Below are positions 21,151-33,215 of a stretch of DNA of 64,000 nt, piece by piece. The notes below the pieces were generated by a model. The model searched no databases and had not been told where the DNA came from. It saw only the letters and a list, made by a program, of their open reading frames with translations. Position 1 is the first letter of the stretch. The number at the start of each line of letters is the position of its first letter. The stretch is from Armillaria gallica. Lineage: Eukaryota > Basidiomycota > Agaricomycetes > Agaricales > Physalacriaceae. The DNA lies in the NCBI GenBank assembly GCA_037576215.1, contig JBANDB010000001.1, forward strand, positions 1,922,001 through 1,986,000, written 5' to 3'. Both the position numbers and the translations under genes were made by a program.

Positions 21151-24100
21151 AAGCCCCCCCCTCCTTCCTTTTCCAGTGACCACAACCATGGCCACAGCCA
21201 CGAGCACAACTTGCACCTCCACCCCGAGCATTGCCATGAGGAGAAGGTGACAGTGAGCCTCCAGACAACAGCCTCTTACACTTCTGAGGTGAACATGCAT
21301 GAGTAGCATCACCACTAGCACTTCTATCATTGCTTGAAGTGTCTTCATCAACATTCCAGCTCTCGTCGTCATCTGGATTGCTTGGCATTGTCTCTTCATC
21401 TTCATGTTGTATCTTTGCTTCTTCCTCCCATGCAAGTTGATCGTCTCTCTCCCTTGTGCACTGATCTTCCTCCCAGTTTTCCACAACTTTCTTCAATACC
21501 TTCTCCCACTCCCTAACACAGTGATCGGCCAGTTTTGTATGGACATCGGCGACCTTGAATGCATACGCAGCTGCTCCAGTTTTGGCATCACTGGTTTTTG
21601 TGATTTGGGTCCAAGCTTCAGCAGTTTTGCGATGCGAGACCTCAACCCTCCGCTGCTCCTCCTCCAGTAGCTCTACCTCTTCAGTCCATCAGTCAAGGTC
21701 TGCATGCTCCCACATCCATTTTACATGTCTGACTGCCAAAGCACACACATTAGTAAAATCAGAAATAACAACAGAAGGCCAACATACTCTCAGTAATCCA
21801 TTCATCTTCTGCAGACTCTGCCAGTCCCTCTGGCTTCAACACCCCCCAAAGCCAAGAATTGGGCTTCATGGTGTCACCCAAACCACAGCTCTGAGCTGCA
21901 TTCTTGGCAGTAATATGTGCTGCCATGAGCTTGCAAAGATTGAGATCTGTGGGGGACATTCCTAGGGTAATGAGGCACTTGCAGACAAAGTTGTACCTAT
22001 GCATGCAATCAACTATGTCGAGCTGAAAATGGCTGACAAACTCATGCGCATGTGTACGCATCCTCTGTCTATGAAATTCTGTTCGAATGATTTGGGTGTT
22101 ATAGCTTTGTCCAATAATAAGCTCATGGATCTCAGCGAGGATATCATGTGCCTGGCCAATTCGCAGTGTGTACTCCACAGAAATAAGACCCTCCATTCCA
22201 TATCGGATGCATGTCTTATGCAGGAGTCGGCTAGGAAGGGGAAGACATGCTTTCTCTGGACTTTGGATGTCCACTTGTCCTACCGATGGACGAGCAGCAG
22301 GAAAGAACTTCATAAAAACCTGCAGCCACTCAACAGTATCATCATAGAGGGCTGCTTGGCTCAAGTGTAGGCGGTTGTCCTCAGCAGCAGTTTGATATTT
22401 GGGATCTGGCTCCCTTTTCTCCAATAGCTCTATATGCAGCCTACATATTGCAATCAGATCAGAACAGGTCACAAGGGCATTGGGCTTACTGTTCATGGTC
22501 CAAGCGAACCCCCTCCATAATGACCTGTGTAACTCCCTTGCTCATTCCAGGAATGGGTGAGTCACTTAAAATTGCCGTTTTCTCCTTCTCAAGGAGATCC
22601 GCTACCATACTTTGCATTGTTGAACAGGCTGAAAACAATATGAGCAGACGATATATGCAGCTTTGTGATGACATACCAATATTGTTGAAATTGCACTGGA
22701 AACAGTCCACCAGAGGCTTGGTATCACACGTAGGCATGGGCATCTGATATTCTGCTTCCCATTTTGCAACCAGGAGTGGCAGGTGTGTGGCAGTCAATGC
22801 GGTGAAACTGCTCTGAAGTTTCTCTTGCTCTCACACTGCTGCAATGTATTTCCGTTTCAAATGTTTCGCTACACAGTCAATGTTAATAAGCTAGATTCAG
22901 ACTCTTGTGAATGACTCACTGAGACGAACGACTTTACTCCAGTTCCAGTCGTTGAGTATAAAGTCCAACATATCATGATGGAGACCATGATTCATTTGTT
23001 TCAAGCTGCCACCGGCATGCTTAGTCCTGTCCCAAGCTGACTCTAAGATGTCGCCACAGCTGCGACCAACACTGGGGGTATGGTTGAAGGAGTACAGTGC
23101 TAGACAATGTAGGATATGTGCAACAATATGCAGCTGTCCAATATTTCCCTCAATCCCAGCAATCTTCACAAGCTCTTCATCCGTCAGCTTAGGGAAGCGC
23201 TCCTTGGTAATGCACACCAACAGATTAGGTAGGTATTGGCAAACCAGATCATAACTGAGTCGAATCCAGCATTGTTTGGTCTGGTCCTTCAACATGCCAA
23301 CAAGACTGTGATCCGCATAGTACAACCTGATACAGCTGTCAGCATGAACCAACCCATGTTACTGGCATTCTTACCTCTCCCCTGCATACATGTCCACCGT
23401 CGTGTCAGGCTTGAACATGACATGGCGTATGCACTGGAACCCAATGATTCTGGTGACCACAAGGTTCACAAACTTGAGTAAGTGGTCAAACTTCAATGCC
23501 CAGAGCTTTGCACAGTCGCATTTCTGTGCCAAATATTAATTAGAATGAATATGACTTCACTATTGGGCACTCACATTGGGGGGATCATTTTCTACATGGG
23601 AAAGATATCACTGGTATTCATGCTCTTCAACAATGAAAGCATGACCAGCATTCAAAGACTCCTCATTTGGATCATCTGGCTTGTTGATACATGGAACATT
23701 GAAGGTACCATCACAGTTGAGAAACAGTGTATACTTGTGTCTGCACAATAATCAGACAAGGGGTCTCATTTTCAAAGTACATACTCACTTTTCGCTCTCA
23801 AGTGCATTCTTTAAAACCTCCAAATCAATGTTCCACTCAGGCTCTAACGTCTCACCTCAGTTGTGAGGCCAATGTACACAAAGGAAAAATCAGGACAGTA
23901 TTGGACGTTGGAATCAACCAAGCGACGGCTAGTGGACTAAGTGTATGTGTCCATCTGGAGCAAACCTACCATGCAGTGCATGGTTATCAGGACATATGGG
24001 TGGATTACAACGAGGTTGTTGAAGAAATGTATGTTCATGGTCAGACAATTCCGTCAAGATACAGTAACTAATATTGTCTACCACAGAATGGGACTGCCAT

Positions 24101-24867
24101 TATGATTCTATCAGCTGCTGCACCACAGTCAGCGGGCATTCCTACCATCATGTGAGTATTGCCATATGCGAATCGAGGAAGACAACATTGCATGTGGCCA
24201 GCTTTTAGTAGCTCAAGTTGCATTATGGTTACAATGAACATCTCCTCCTCCTCTCCAGTCAACCACGCCACCACATGATGGTCCATCAGAGGGCCTTGGA
24301 TCAGGAAACGCCTGGGATGTGAAGGCTCCAGAGCCCCCATCCCCAGAGAGAAGTCATCGGAGTAGACACCCAGCATTGGCAGGGCGAGAATTGCGAGTCA
24401 ATGTCCCAAACAAATCGCAGCCTCAGAAAGTCAGGCTGGACTGTTCTGGTGATGGGTGCATCATGAAACTCATATTTTGAACAACAGTGACTGACATCCA
24501 CAATGTGATGGGTGTGATGCCTCTCAAGCCAACCGTGCATGATTTCCACTGCTGGATGGTCATCTATGGACCTCACATTGGCAAGCATGTTCGCGGTATC
24601 CGCTATGTGCAGGGTTCCAAACCAGTTTTGTGGACAGTCCAGGAGATTACACTGGCAGAGCATGAACACGACTCCCTCATAGGCGAGGCATTCAATGTTC
24701 ATAATATGGATCTCTGTCAAGTGGCGGACAGCCAGAAAACATTGGATATTAACAACCAGTGGGCACAAAGTATTCACAAGGCACCTACGAAGCTGAAGAA
24801 GAGAAAAGAATAATTCATTTGCCATAATATTTGATGTACATTTATTTCTTGAAATTAATTGTATCAT
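21149..24867 (-). pseudogene. KDZ2 transposase (Kyakuja-Dileera-Zisupton superfamily), decayed
   Basis: Several exons on the minus strand match KDZ transposases. A core segment has YTLFLNCDGTFNVP (about 23700), GFQCIRHVMFKPDTTVD (about 23430), and LYYADHSLVGMLKDQTKQCW followed by SYDLVCQY (about 23300-23230). Next are LHIVAHILHCLALYSFNH, VGRSCGDILESAWDR and MNHGLHHDMLDF (23150-22960). A long helical C-terminus (22496-21759) and an acidic, Gly/His-rich tail end at about 21149. The N-terminal part (24867-24068) is hard to model, and its cysteine-cluster domain is not convincingly intact. The gene lies head to head with the unknown gene at 25295, and its 3' end touches the AGCCTAGCC cluster. Confidence 0.75.
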
Positions 24868-25294
24868 ATCTGTCAGCTTGTAATTACTGTAAGTATAGAG
24901 ACTGCAATTCTAAGCACTTTAACACTTCAAACTGGCAAGGCCGCCCCCAACTTATGAAAACAAGGACAACAAGGTTGTGAAATTCATACATTATGGACTT
25001 TGTCTTGGTACGTCCCCTCCCTGCTGTTAACCACTTCCTTATACTGAAGTGTCCCAACAGCCTGCTTTCTCATCACAATCACTGTGACCTAGGATTGTCA
25101 ATTAGATTTGGCAACGTGCCTAGCTACTAACTGTACATCTATAGATTTACTTTCTGGTGCCACTGATATTGGACACGTCTGTCCCTTCACAGGTATGCCA
25201 CATTGCTACAATATTATTGTCTCTCAATTCACATATAAATAGGCTGAAAATGGGAGACTGTTGTTTTTCCCTAGCTCACACAGTTGTCCTCATC
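24868..25294. other. Divergent intergenic region of KDZ2
   Basis: About 430 bp between the KDZ2 transposase and the divergent unknown gene. Pyrimidine-rich tracts precede the start at 25295 (25240-25285). It is probably a shared promoter. No other feature is visible. Confidence 0.35.
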
Positions 25295-25615
25295 ATGCCC
25301 CGTTCCCCACCCATTCCCAAACTAAAAGATGGCCCAACTTATCATCTTCGTGAAGAATACCCTCCTGCCAACTACAAGGCACTAGTTCCTTCAAAGAAGA
25401 GAGCCAAAGATAATGCTCACTTCAATGCCATCTTTGAAGGTGGGCTTATCATCAAAAATGAGCGCAAGTATGGTTCTTATCCGACTTGGAAAATTGCTCG
25501 AAAATGCACATCTTGTCTCGGTAACCTGATGCTGGTGACAAATGTAGGAGCTGATATCCAGGTACACTCAACCAACGATGCAGAGTTCCAGAGTCTCGGT
25601 AGTCAAACTGTTTGA
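25295..25615 (+). pseudogene. Unknown KDZ2-linked gene G, first exon
   Basis: The ATG at 25295 opens a 107-codon exon beginning MPRSPPIPKLKDGPTYHL, with a cysteine pair KCTSC. It ends with TGA (25613-25615) directly before a consensus donor GTATGT. The intron runs into the AATAG target site of Gypsy2. Its acceptor TTCATTCAG lies beyond the element at 47421, where the frame resumes with CNSCQ. The two CxxC pairs would then form a zinc site. The TGA is best read as a deaminated CGA. Gypsy2 landed between the branch-like CTAAT and the acceptor of this intron. Confidence 0.6.
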
Positions 25616-25653
25616 GTATGTGTTCGACTTGGATCCAGTGATCATGCTAATAG

Positions 25654-26018
25654 TGTTATGATCGGACTCGGGAATAACAGACAAGGCATCTAACCAACAC
25701 TGTCTCTCACTTTGGACAGGTGGATAGAACCGTGGCGTCTGTTACAGCGAGGCGGTATAACATGTAGACTCTCAGCAAGCGATAGAAGTAAAGTCCGGGG
25801 TGTATTGAACTTAGCTCAAAGCTAGGGTATGTGGCAGATAGCTGTGCTACTTATATATGGTATACGGGTCCTAATAATAGCAGTGCTCTGCGGCTTCGCG
25901 AGAAGTCTTGGGGTTGATCGTGTGGGGTTGGATGCCAGTGAGCCGTGGTGCCGAGGTGCTGTGAGAAGCCGAGGTGCCAGATAAGATAAGATAAAGAAAA
26001 TGTTGAAAAATCGTAACA
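25654..26018 (-). repeat. Gypsy2 LTR (3' LTR relative to gag-pol)
   Basis: 365 bp, TGTTATGATCGG...ATCGTAACA, with AATAG on its left. It pairs with the copy at 47043. The visible differences are six CpG transitions and one other. Confidence 0.96.
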
Positions 26019-26030
26019 TCACCCCCTCGT
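26019..26030 (-). other. Polypurine tract of Gypsy2
   Basis: On the minus strand ACGAGGGGGTGA directly precedes the 3' LTR start TGTTAC, the expected plus-strand primer position. Confidence 0.6.
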
Positions 26031-26066
26031 TAAGGCAGGCGTCCCGACTGCCCATATGGCTCCGTG

Positions 26067-26459
26067 TCAGGTTTCGAAGTTGTTAATGACGTCTTGGGCA
26101 TGTTCCATGTCCTCCTCCCTTACCCAAGAGTTGTGTTCCCGTGTCCATCCCTTCCATTTGACGAAGTAGTCATGTACCGTCCATGACTTCTGTCCTTTGC
26201 GGCCGCGTACCTGTCTGGGGCGGATGTCAAGCACTTCTTCAACCTCGTATTCTTCTTCATCCTCAATGAGATCGGCCAGCGGCAGAGGGGGAAGTTCCTG
26301 GTTAGGGAACGCCGGTGGCATGTAGGGCATTAGGAGTTTTTCGTTGAAACGTGGGTGGATCTTCCAGTGAGGTGGTAGCTTGAGTTTGTATGCACTGGAC
26401 CCCGCTTTCTTGAGGATCAGGAAGGGGCTGACGCGCTTGTCATCTAACTTCTTCTTGGG
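26067..26459 (-). pseudogene. Gypsy2 integrase C-terminal chromodomain
   Basis: The polyprotein end carries a chromodomain: EYEVEEVLDIRPR, YFVKWKGW, then NSWVREEDMEHAQDVINNF. The aromatic positions (Y of YEVE, W and W of KWKGW, and the following aromatic) are present except that the last appears as HNSW. Chromoviruses use this domain to steer integration towards marked chromatin, classically methylated histone H3K9. The frame continues from integrase except for a TGA at 26460-26462, where the family has an Arg (LPRPKKKLD). Confidence 0.85.
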
Positions 26460-27688
26460 TCAGGGTAGATGCAAGTTGGTCGCATCAAGCCACACGCGGT
26501 CGCCTATTTGATAGGGATGAGAGGTTCGTCTCCTTTTGTCGTACTGGGCTTTCATCCTTTCAGCGGCCTCCATAAGGGCCTTTCTGGTTTCGGCATGTAC
26601 TTGCGTCATCTTTTTAGCGAAATCTTCTGCCGCGGGGTTAGAGAATTGGGTATTGTGTCGGGAATTGGGTAGGGTGCGTGGGTTACAGCCATATAGCACC
26701 ATGAACGGACTTTTGCCCGTGGCGCTGTGGATTCGGTTGTTGTGGGCGAATTTGGCTAAGGGCAGCCAGTCGCTCCAGTCGGTCTGTCGGTGGTTCATGA
26801 AGATTCGGAGATATTTAATGATCTCCTGGTTTACTCGTTCGGTTTGGCTGTCTGTCTGTGGGTGAAAGGCCGTGGACGCATTCATTGTGATGTCAAGGAG
26901 TCGATACAGCTCCTTCATGAATTTGGATACGAATTGAGGACCCCTGTCCGAAATAACAATCTGAGGCATCCCATGCCACGCATATATGTGGTCCCATAGG
27001 AGTCGGGCCCATCCTTCAGCTGAGAGTTCGGTATTGCAGGCGATCGGGATGATTGCTTTTGAGAACCTATCGACGACTACAAGCATGGCGTCATGGCCGT
27101 TGGAGTCGGGAGTCCGGTGACCATATCAACCGATATGTGTGTCCATGGTCCTACTGGTACTTCATTCAGATTGAGTGGGGCGGCTTTGGCATGTGTGTCT
27201 GACTTCGTTCGTTGACATGTCTCGCAGCCCTTCACGTAGGCTTCTACGTCCTTTTTCAATTTTGGCCACCAGTAATCGCGGAGTATGAGCTCCTTTGTCT
27301 TCTCGATCCCTGGGTGGCCGGTGGTGATGTGGTCGTGATACTGGGAAATGATGTTGCCCCGTAGCGTCTTCTTGCGGGGTACGTAGATTCTTCCATCGTA
27401 ATATAGGAGTCCCCCCTTACGGGATATTCCTCGCTCGTGAGCCAACGAGGCGGCAATGCTGTCATCCCAAAGCTCTTCTTGGTGGGTCACTTCTTCGACT
27501 GTTTGCTGTGTTTCCGTCGCTGTGGGCATGACGAGCACGCGGAAATGGGCAGGCTCGAGGATGATAATGTCGTTGTTATCCCTGGTGCCTTGGTCATGGT
27601 CACTTCGTCGGGAGAGCAGGTCAGCCTTTACGTTCTGTGCGCCAGGCTTGTGGAAGAGCTTGAAATGGTATTTGGCGAGCTCTGTCAC
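26460..27688 (-). pseudogene. Gypsy2 integrase, frameshifted
   Basis: The HHCC zinc domain (HDHITTGHPG...CETCQ) and an RVE-type core are present: ISVDMVTGLP holds the first Asp, VISDRGPQF the second, and TERVNQEI the Glu. Between the first Asp and VVVDRFSKA one C is missing from a C run (about 27085-27110), which shifts the frame from GLP to a wrong reading. The correct frame resumes as DSNGHDAMLVV. The domain then runs to the GPY/F-like region ending at the TGA at 26460. Confidence 0.88.
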
Positions 27689-27724
27689 CCATTGTGCTTG
27701 TCGCCGGTTCAGCTTCTGGGGGAG

Positions 27725-28753
27725 TCAGAAATATTGGAGGTTCTGGTGGTCCGTCCAAATTTCTACGTCGTGTCGGGCACCCATCAAGTAGTGACACCAT
27801 TCTGAGAGCGTGAGCATTATTGCCAGCAGTTCCTTGTCGTAGATTTCGTAGTTCCTTTCCATAGCGCTAAGGGATTTTGACATAAAGGCTACCGAGCGCC
27901 ATACTCCATTTTGTTGTTGGCTAAGAACCGTGCCAACCGCCCCTTCACTAGCGTCTGCTTCGACTCGGAAAGGTTCGTCGTCATTTGGGATGGCGAGGAT
28001 CACATCCTCAGCCATTCGGCGCTTGAGCTCATCGAACGCATCCTGCTGGGCCTTACCCCATGTCCATTCCGTGTTGCCCGTGAGCTGCGTTAGCGGCCTC
28101 ACCACTCTGGAATACATTTTGATGAACTTCCGGTAGAAGTTGGTGAACCCGAGGAACAACTGGAGTTCCTTCTTTCTTTTGGGCATAGGCCACTCAGAAA
28201 TGCCGGCGACCTTGACGGGGTCCATTCGTATCGAGTTTTCGCTGATGATTACTCCAAGGTATTCCGTCTTGAGGACCTCAAATTCGCACTTTTCCGCTTT
28301 GAGGAAGAGTTTGTTCTCACGAAGGCGTTGGAGGACGCACCTCACAAGGTGCCGATGTTCCTCAAGGTCTTTTGAAAAGATCAGGATGTCGTCCAGATAG
28401 ATCGTGACCTTGCCCTCAGCGATGAGGTCCTTGAAGATATCGTTCATCATCCATTGGAATGTCGCGGGCGAGTTAGTCAGCCCAAAGAACATGACGGTTG
28501 GCTCGTAGAGCCCCTGGTTCGTACGGAAGGCAGCCTTCTCCTCATCCCCTTCCCTGATCCTGACGTTGTTATACCCCCAACGAATGTCGAGTTTCGTGAA
28601 ATACTTCGCGCCACGAAGTTTGTCGATCAGTTCTGAAATAAGCGGGAGCAGATATCGATTTTTGATCATCATCTCGTTCAATTTTTGATAGTCCTGTACT
28701 GGTCGCAGTGTGCCGTCCTTTTTCTTCACAAAGAAGAAGGGGGAGGCGAAAGG
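27725..28753 (-). pseudogene. Gypsy2 reverse transcriptase and RNase H (3' part, after the KDZ1 insertion)
   Basis: The reverse transcriptase core includes KKKDGTLRPVQDY, TKLDIRWGYNNVRI and YLDDILIF (YxDD). The thumb and an RT-type RNase H follow (ADASEGAVGTVLSQ, YEIYDKELLAI, IWTDHQNLQYF). The TGA at 27725-27727 replaces the Arg of the conserved YFR.PQKLNRRQ motif. That is the clearest proof in the window that CGA became TGA. The upstream part of the frame lies at 42998 onwards. The cut is inside KFPFASPFFF, and one GAATTTGG copy restores it. Confidence 0.92.
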
Positions 28754-28761
28754 GAATTTGG

Positions 28762-28857
28762 CAGCCTGGGCTGCTAGATTTCCGCTTGAAATGTGTCAGT
28801 TGACAGATGTAATTAATGTATCAGAAGTGCCAGTGGACAGTCCAGGCTATATAGGGT
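28762..28857. repeat. KDZ1 left terminal inverted repeat
   Basis: Matches the complement of 42902-42997, strongly from GCTTGAAA (28783) to CTATATAGGG. The outermost 20 bases share only GCTGCTA. It contains the palindrome TGTCAGTTGACA (28794-28805) and a near copy further in (GCCAGTGGACAG). Confidence 0.85.
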
Positions 28858-28950
28858 AATCTCGCAGTACTGCATAGCATATGAGTCAGCAAACCAGCTT
28901 GGATTAGTCATCACTCTGAACCAAGTCAATGATGACATCATCTGAGAATG

Positions 28951-29050
28951 CGGTGAAGGCGGGAATCGAACCCAAGACCTTAAAAAGGTTGCCAATATAA
29001 TCACATGACTTTACAAAGATTACTTGTACTAACCACTACACCACACTGGC
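28951..29050 (-). other. tRNA-like module in the left end of KDZ1
   Basis: On the minus strand TGGTGTAGTGGTTAG resembles a tRNA A box / D arm. GGTCTTGGGTTCGATTCCC downstream resembles a T arm / B box. The acceptor strands do not pair and the spacing between boxes is long (about 65 bases). It is not a working tRNA gene but could be a pol III promoter or tRNA-derived piece. Confidence 0.55.
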
Positions 29051-29288
29051 ATTAAATGTATTGCTATTCATGTTCTCATATGGCATCCTTTTTTATATGT
29101 TATAATATTATATTAACTATATTTTTGATGGCGCGCTTTGTTGCGCTTTCCTTTCCTTTTTAGGATAGTGATGCGATCCAATTAAATTCCATAAAGTTTT
29201 ACTGATACTATCGGGATTCGAACGCATGTTCGGCATTGTAGTGTATAGTTTTCAAAATGATGATACTGCTAAAAATCTCCATGTGGGA

Positions 29289-32200
29289 TCAGAGATCCGC
29301 GAAATCCTCCTCATCCAGCTCCTGCTCATCCTCCTCATCCCAAATTCCGACATCCTCATCATCAGCATCCTCGTCGATGTCATCCTCATGATCCAGTTCA
29401 TCTATCGGTGTATCCTTGAGAGCCATCGACCAGGTATCTCGAAACTTGACCGCTAGTTTACGCTGTAGGTCGCTTTGTTTGAGAGCATAGGCTGCTAAGG
29501 CTTCAAGCAATGTGGCACCCACGTTCCGTGTGCTGCGTCGTTCCATCCACCACTCCCCTCGCCATTCCAAGAACCTCAAGGTCCTACGCATCTCCTCCTG
29601 AAGGAGTAAAACCTCCTCGCATGCTCGATGCGCTCTTGCACGGCTACGGCACCATTCGGAACGTAGGACTTCATCGCTATTTTCATCGGCCCCGTCCTCT
29701 AGGTTAATCTTCGTGGTCGTCCAGATCCAAGAAAGAGTACGCCAAGTTTGGCCTGTCCCATCCCATTTTTCGCGATCATCCTGGTACAAGTCAATACCAT
29801 GCTCTACAGGTTCGGGGGTAGATCCTGGGCCCCAGCTATCTTCATTTGTTCCTCGGCGACCTGTTCCTCTGCGAAGGCGATCTGGATCCTGATAGGAACG
29901 TATATTGCTATCCTCAAGCTCACACAGTGTCCTCTCCCAATCTCCAGGGCCGCTCAACTTCAGCTTCGCCTCCCTTGCTGTACGGTACTTGAGTGCTGCC
30001 GCTAGTGCCCGTTCGTGAATGGCATCAATGCCCGCCCGTGATCGTGTTCCATCTCGCTGGCCTCGCACGTTCTTGTTCTTGTACTCAACCATCCGCATTT
30101 TTAGGCGCAAGACGTGGTGAACCGAATTCAATGCATCGTGGCATTGGGCAGTGCATAGACGCTCCTCCATGTCTGATAACGAGCCACATACTTGGCCCCT
30201 ACGATCCACTGGTAGGCTGGAGGGCAGCCATAGCTGGACTTCCTCAGCTAATGTTCCACCTGAGGAGTGATCTACCTCCTGGGTCTCGCTGACAAACTGC
30301 AAGAGCCCAAGCATGTAGGTCGCACGTAATTCTTCAAATTTTTTGATCTTCGCCCGGAGGAGACTTCGCTGTTCTGCAGTGTGGGCATCTTGGTGAGCCG
30401 TCGGATTGGCTTTGAGCTTCTTGATCTCCGAATGTAGTTTTCGTCTAAATAAGCCATCAGACCAAGTTTCCTAAAGGTACGGTACTCACTGTGACTCCTC
30501 GAGGACTAAACCAAAAACCATGGACGCCGAAGGACTCATGTCGTGAATCACCCTTCCTCCGCTCCTCCTGCGAGCTTCCTCCTCCTCAGCCAGCTCTTTA
30601 TGAACTTGGTCTTCGGTCAAATCTACGGAACTATATGAATACCTGTAGATCCAAAGTGAATTGACCAGCCTACCATCGCTCAGAACGCAGAAAGGGTTCA
30701 GTGTCGTCTTAGGAACCTTATCAGCCTCCCATGCCACACACAGATCATCCCATTCGCTGACCATATCTGGTGGCAAGCTTTGTGTGAACCCCCGATGCGC
30801 TTCTTCCTGCCGGTTTCGCTCCGTGAGAGCAACCTTGTACCGTTTCCAAAGCGTTAACCCTAATCACGATGAATACGGATCCCGGCGAGTTTGAAAAATG
30901 CTCACCCATGCAACAATATTTGACCCAATTCCAAAATCCGAGATGGTTGTCAATCAAGTCCTGCCGTGTACCAGGCCCCGCAGTCTTGGTGGAATTTCCA
31001 AGGGCATTGTGACCTGCCCAGATCCTTTCGGGACATTCTCCATCCGATAAACCAACACCTTCAGCGAGGTTGAAGGAGAATTGTTCGTGTTCCTCCGCCT
31101 TATGGCCTGGTTCATGGAACTTCGGTACGAGTGGGGTTATTCTGATATTAGGATTGAACTGAAGCTCGGAAGGCCAGTGCGAGGTCATTCGTGTAAATAT
31201 CGTCTTGATCCACTGGCAGGCGATATCGTAACTAATGACGACCCAAAGCAGGTCCGAGAATTGGCGGATGGCTGCTGCAGCGAGGGGGTCGACGTTGGCA
31301 TATCTGTTGACCGAGAGTGAGTGCTCGACTTGACGGCGTAGCTATGACAGCGCACCTTTCGCCCTTGTTCGTATTTCTGACACATGTCGGTAGAACCATC
31401 TCACTTCTTCCACAGGAGACGGCAACCACACCGGTGTACCTGAGCCCCTTTGAAAACTTTGTATTTGACTTTGCCATGGCGGAAAACTCTACACAAGTAC
31501 TAATCTGCAGCAACGTCAGTAACAGTGATCATAAAGGAAAGAAGTAAGAACCAATGTCTGCGTCCGTTGCTCGACTTCGAACGTAGTCCTCATAGGGCTC
31601 ACGAGCAGTGAAGTACGACCAACCAATGCCGAGACCTGGGTCCCTCGAGTACGATGACACGATCTGGTTTTTAAGATGAAAGTTTGCGTCGATGCATATC
31701 AGTAAGAGGTACAAAAATCTAGCTCAGCAGGTTAATACCAACAGACAGTCGTATTGTAACATTTATCCCTACTTCAAATGGGGGGGCGCTTGATCCCAGT
31801 CAGAAGGGAGGTTTATTCCTGGCCGAGGGCAGGATGGACAGAGGACAGCTAGCTCGCCTGGCTTCGTACCCTCAGGTCCAGTGACATCGTGTGCCCGGCC
31901 GCCCCTCTTTAACAGCCACAGGTGTCGCCATTGAACAAGCATACGCATCAGCGCTGCTTTACGAGAGGGCGGCGTATTCAACCCCGTATTGTCGGTCATC
32001 CTCTCCAAAGTGCGATAGAAATGATACGTAGATGTCTTGGAGACAAGGGAAAGGAGGTGGAGCATTTCCAACAACCGAAATGTTGCACAAGTCCTCACCA
32101 CCTGCTGGCTAGCGGGATACCATCCACGTCGTAAGAGTTGAATATGCTGGGGGATTTGTCGCTCGCAACCACAGTAATCAACGGCAACGTCATGAATGCC

Positions 32201-32993
32201 CGTCGTATGGAGAATTCGAAACTTGACATGGCAGGGTAGGGACAGGGCATCGTAAACTTTGGTGGTTCAGCTGAACGCGTAAACCAATCGCCTTCAACGC
32301 TGTTGTAGTGAAGTAAAGACCTGTCCATCGCTTAGAGGGAAGTCAGCGCCGAACGTTCTGACAATGGAGAAAAAACGTACCTCAATGCGGTGGAATGGAT
32401 TCTGCCTGTGCCGGCGCACACAACAGGACATGCAAACCAAATCATTGAGGAAGCAGTCTTTACAATGAATCTCTGGTTCCCCCTGAGCCCCCTCCTCAAG
32501 ATTCCGGGCGATACAGTCAGGGCATTTCAGATTCTGGCGACTGTCGCCTCGTCCGTCGTGGCGAGTAATCTCGTCGAGATAAAGGGATCTGAACTGCTCC
32601 TTCCACACCAAATGAGGCCGTCTCTGTGTCAATTAGCCTTAGCATCCAAGCTGGTTTCACAGGACTTGCCACCCACCGAAACTTTCGACCTGCTTGACCG
32701 TTGAACTTCCGCAGCATTATCTTGGAAGATACTGCTTTCAAATACTTCTGAATTCATCTGGTCCTCGTAATCCCTCCCGTCCACGTCGAGTGAAAGCTCA
32801 GAGTCGTCAGGAGGGATCCATGTATTTCCAAGTGACCACCCTGCTTTGCCGTGTAAGGGCTGAGGCTGAGAGGAGGATACGTGTCCAAGCTGATCGGTGT
32901 GAGATGTCCGGAAGCGCACATTGCCATAGCCATCCTCGTATTCTATGCGACGGTGGGTAGTTTCCGAGCGTTTAGGAGGACGACCACGCCTCA
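29289..32993 (-). CDS. KDZ1 transposase with CxC2 zinc cluster
   Basis: A multi-exon minus-strand gene. The N-terminus starts MRRGRPPKRSET (an AT-hook-like RGRPPK), then the CxC2-like cluster CPDC...HCKDC...CMSCCVRRHRQNPFHR (about 32370-32540). The core follows: DYCGCERQIPQHIQLL, LCPSCPRPGINLP, ICIDANFHLKNQ, SYDIACQW, and PKFHEPGHK with EGVGLSDGECPERIW (31150-30980). A long helical, Arg-rich C-terminus ends in an acidic tail at 29289. KDZ transposases cut and paste through an RNase H-like core. A probable one-base loss near 32240 shifts the frame between CPVP and HVKF, so this copy may be dead. Other exons join cleanly. Confidence 0.85.
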
Positions 32994-33215
32994 TTGCGAC
33001 AACAGTGAATGTGATGAACGAGTGATGGAGTAACGTCTCGGCAGCATTTGCCACGTAGAACGTCGGTGTCAACCAGGCTCTCAAAATAACCGAAGAGCGC
33101 GCGGCGGACGGCGTGTGTGCACACTCAGGCTATTCATACTGAACACACAATTGGGATATATATCCACCACACCCGGATACATGTAAGTAAATAACATAGA
33201 AGTAAAAACGAGGCT

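Noticed and set aside
21173..21500. Gly/His-rich cluster as a separate gene
   Set aside because: It is the acidic, low-complexity tail of the KDZ2 transposase frame.
28951..29050. Functional tRNA gene
   Set aside because: Acceptor strands do not pair and no valid anticodon arm can be drawn.
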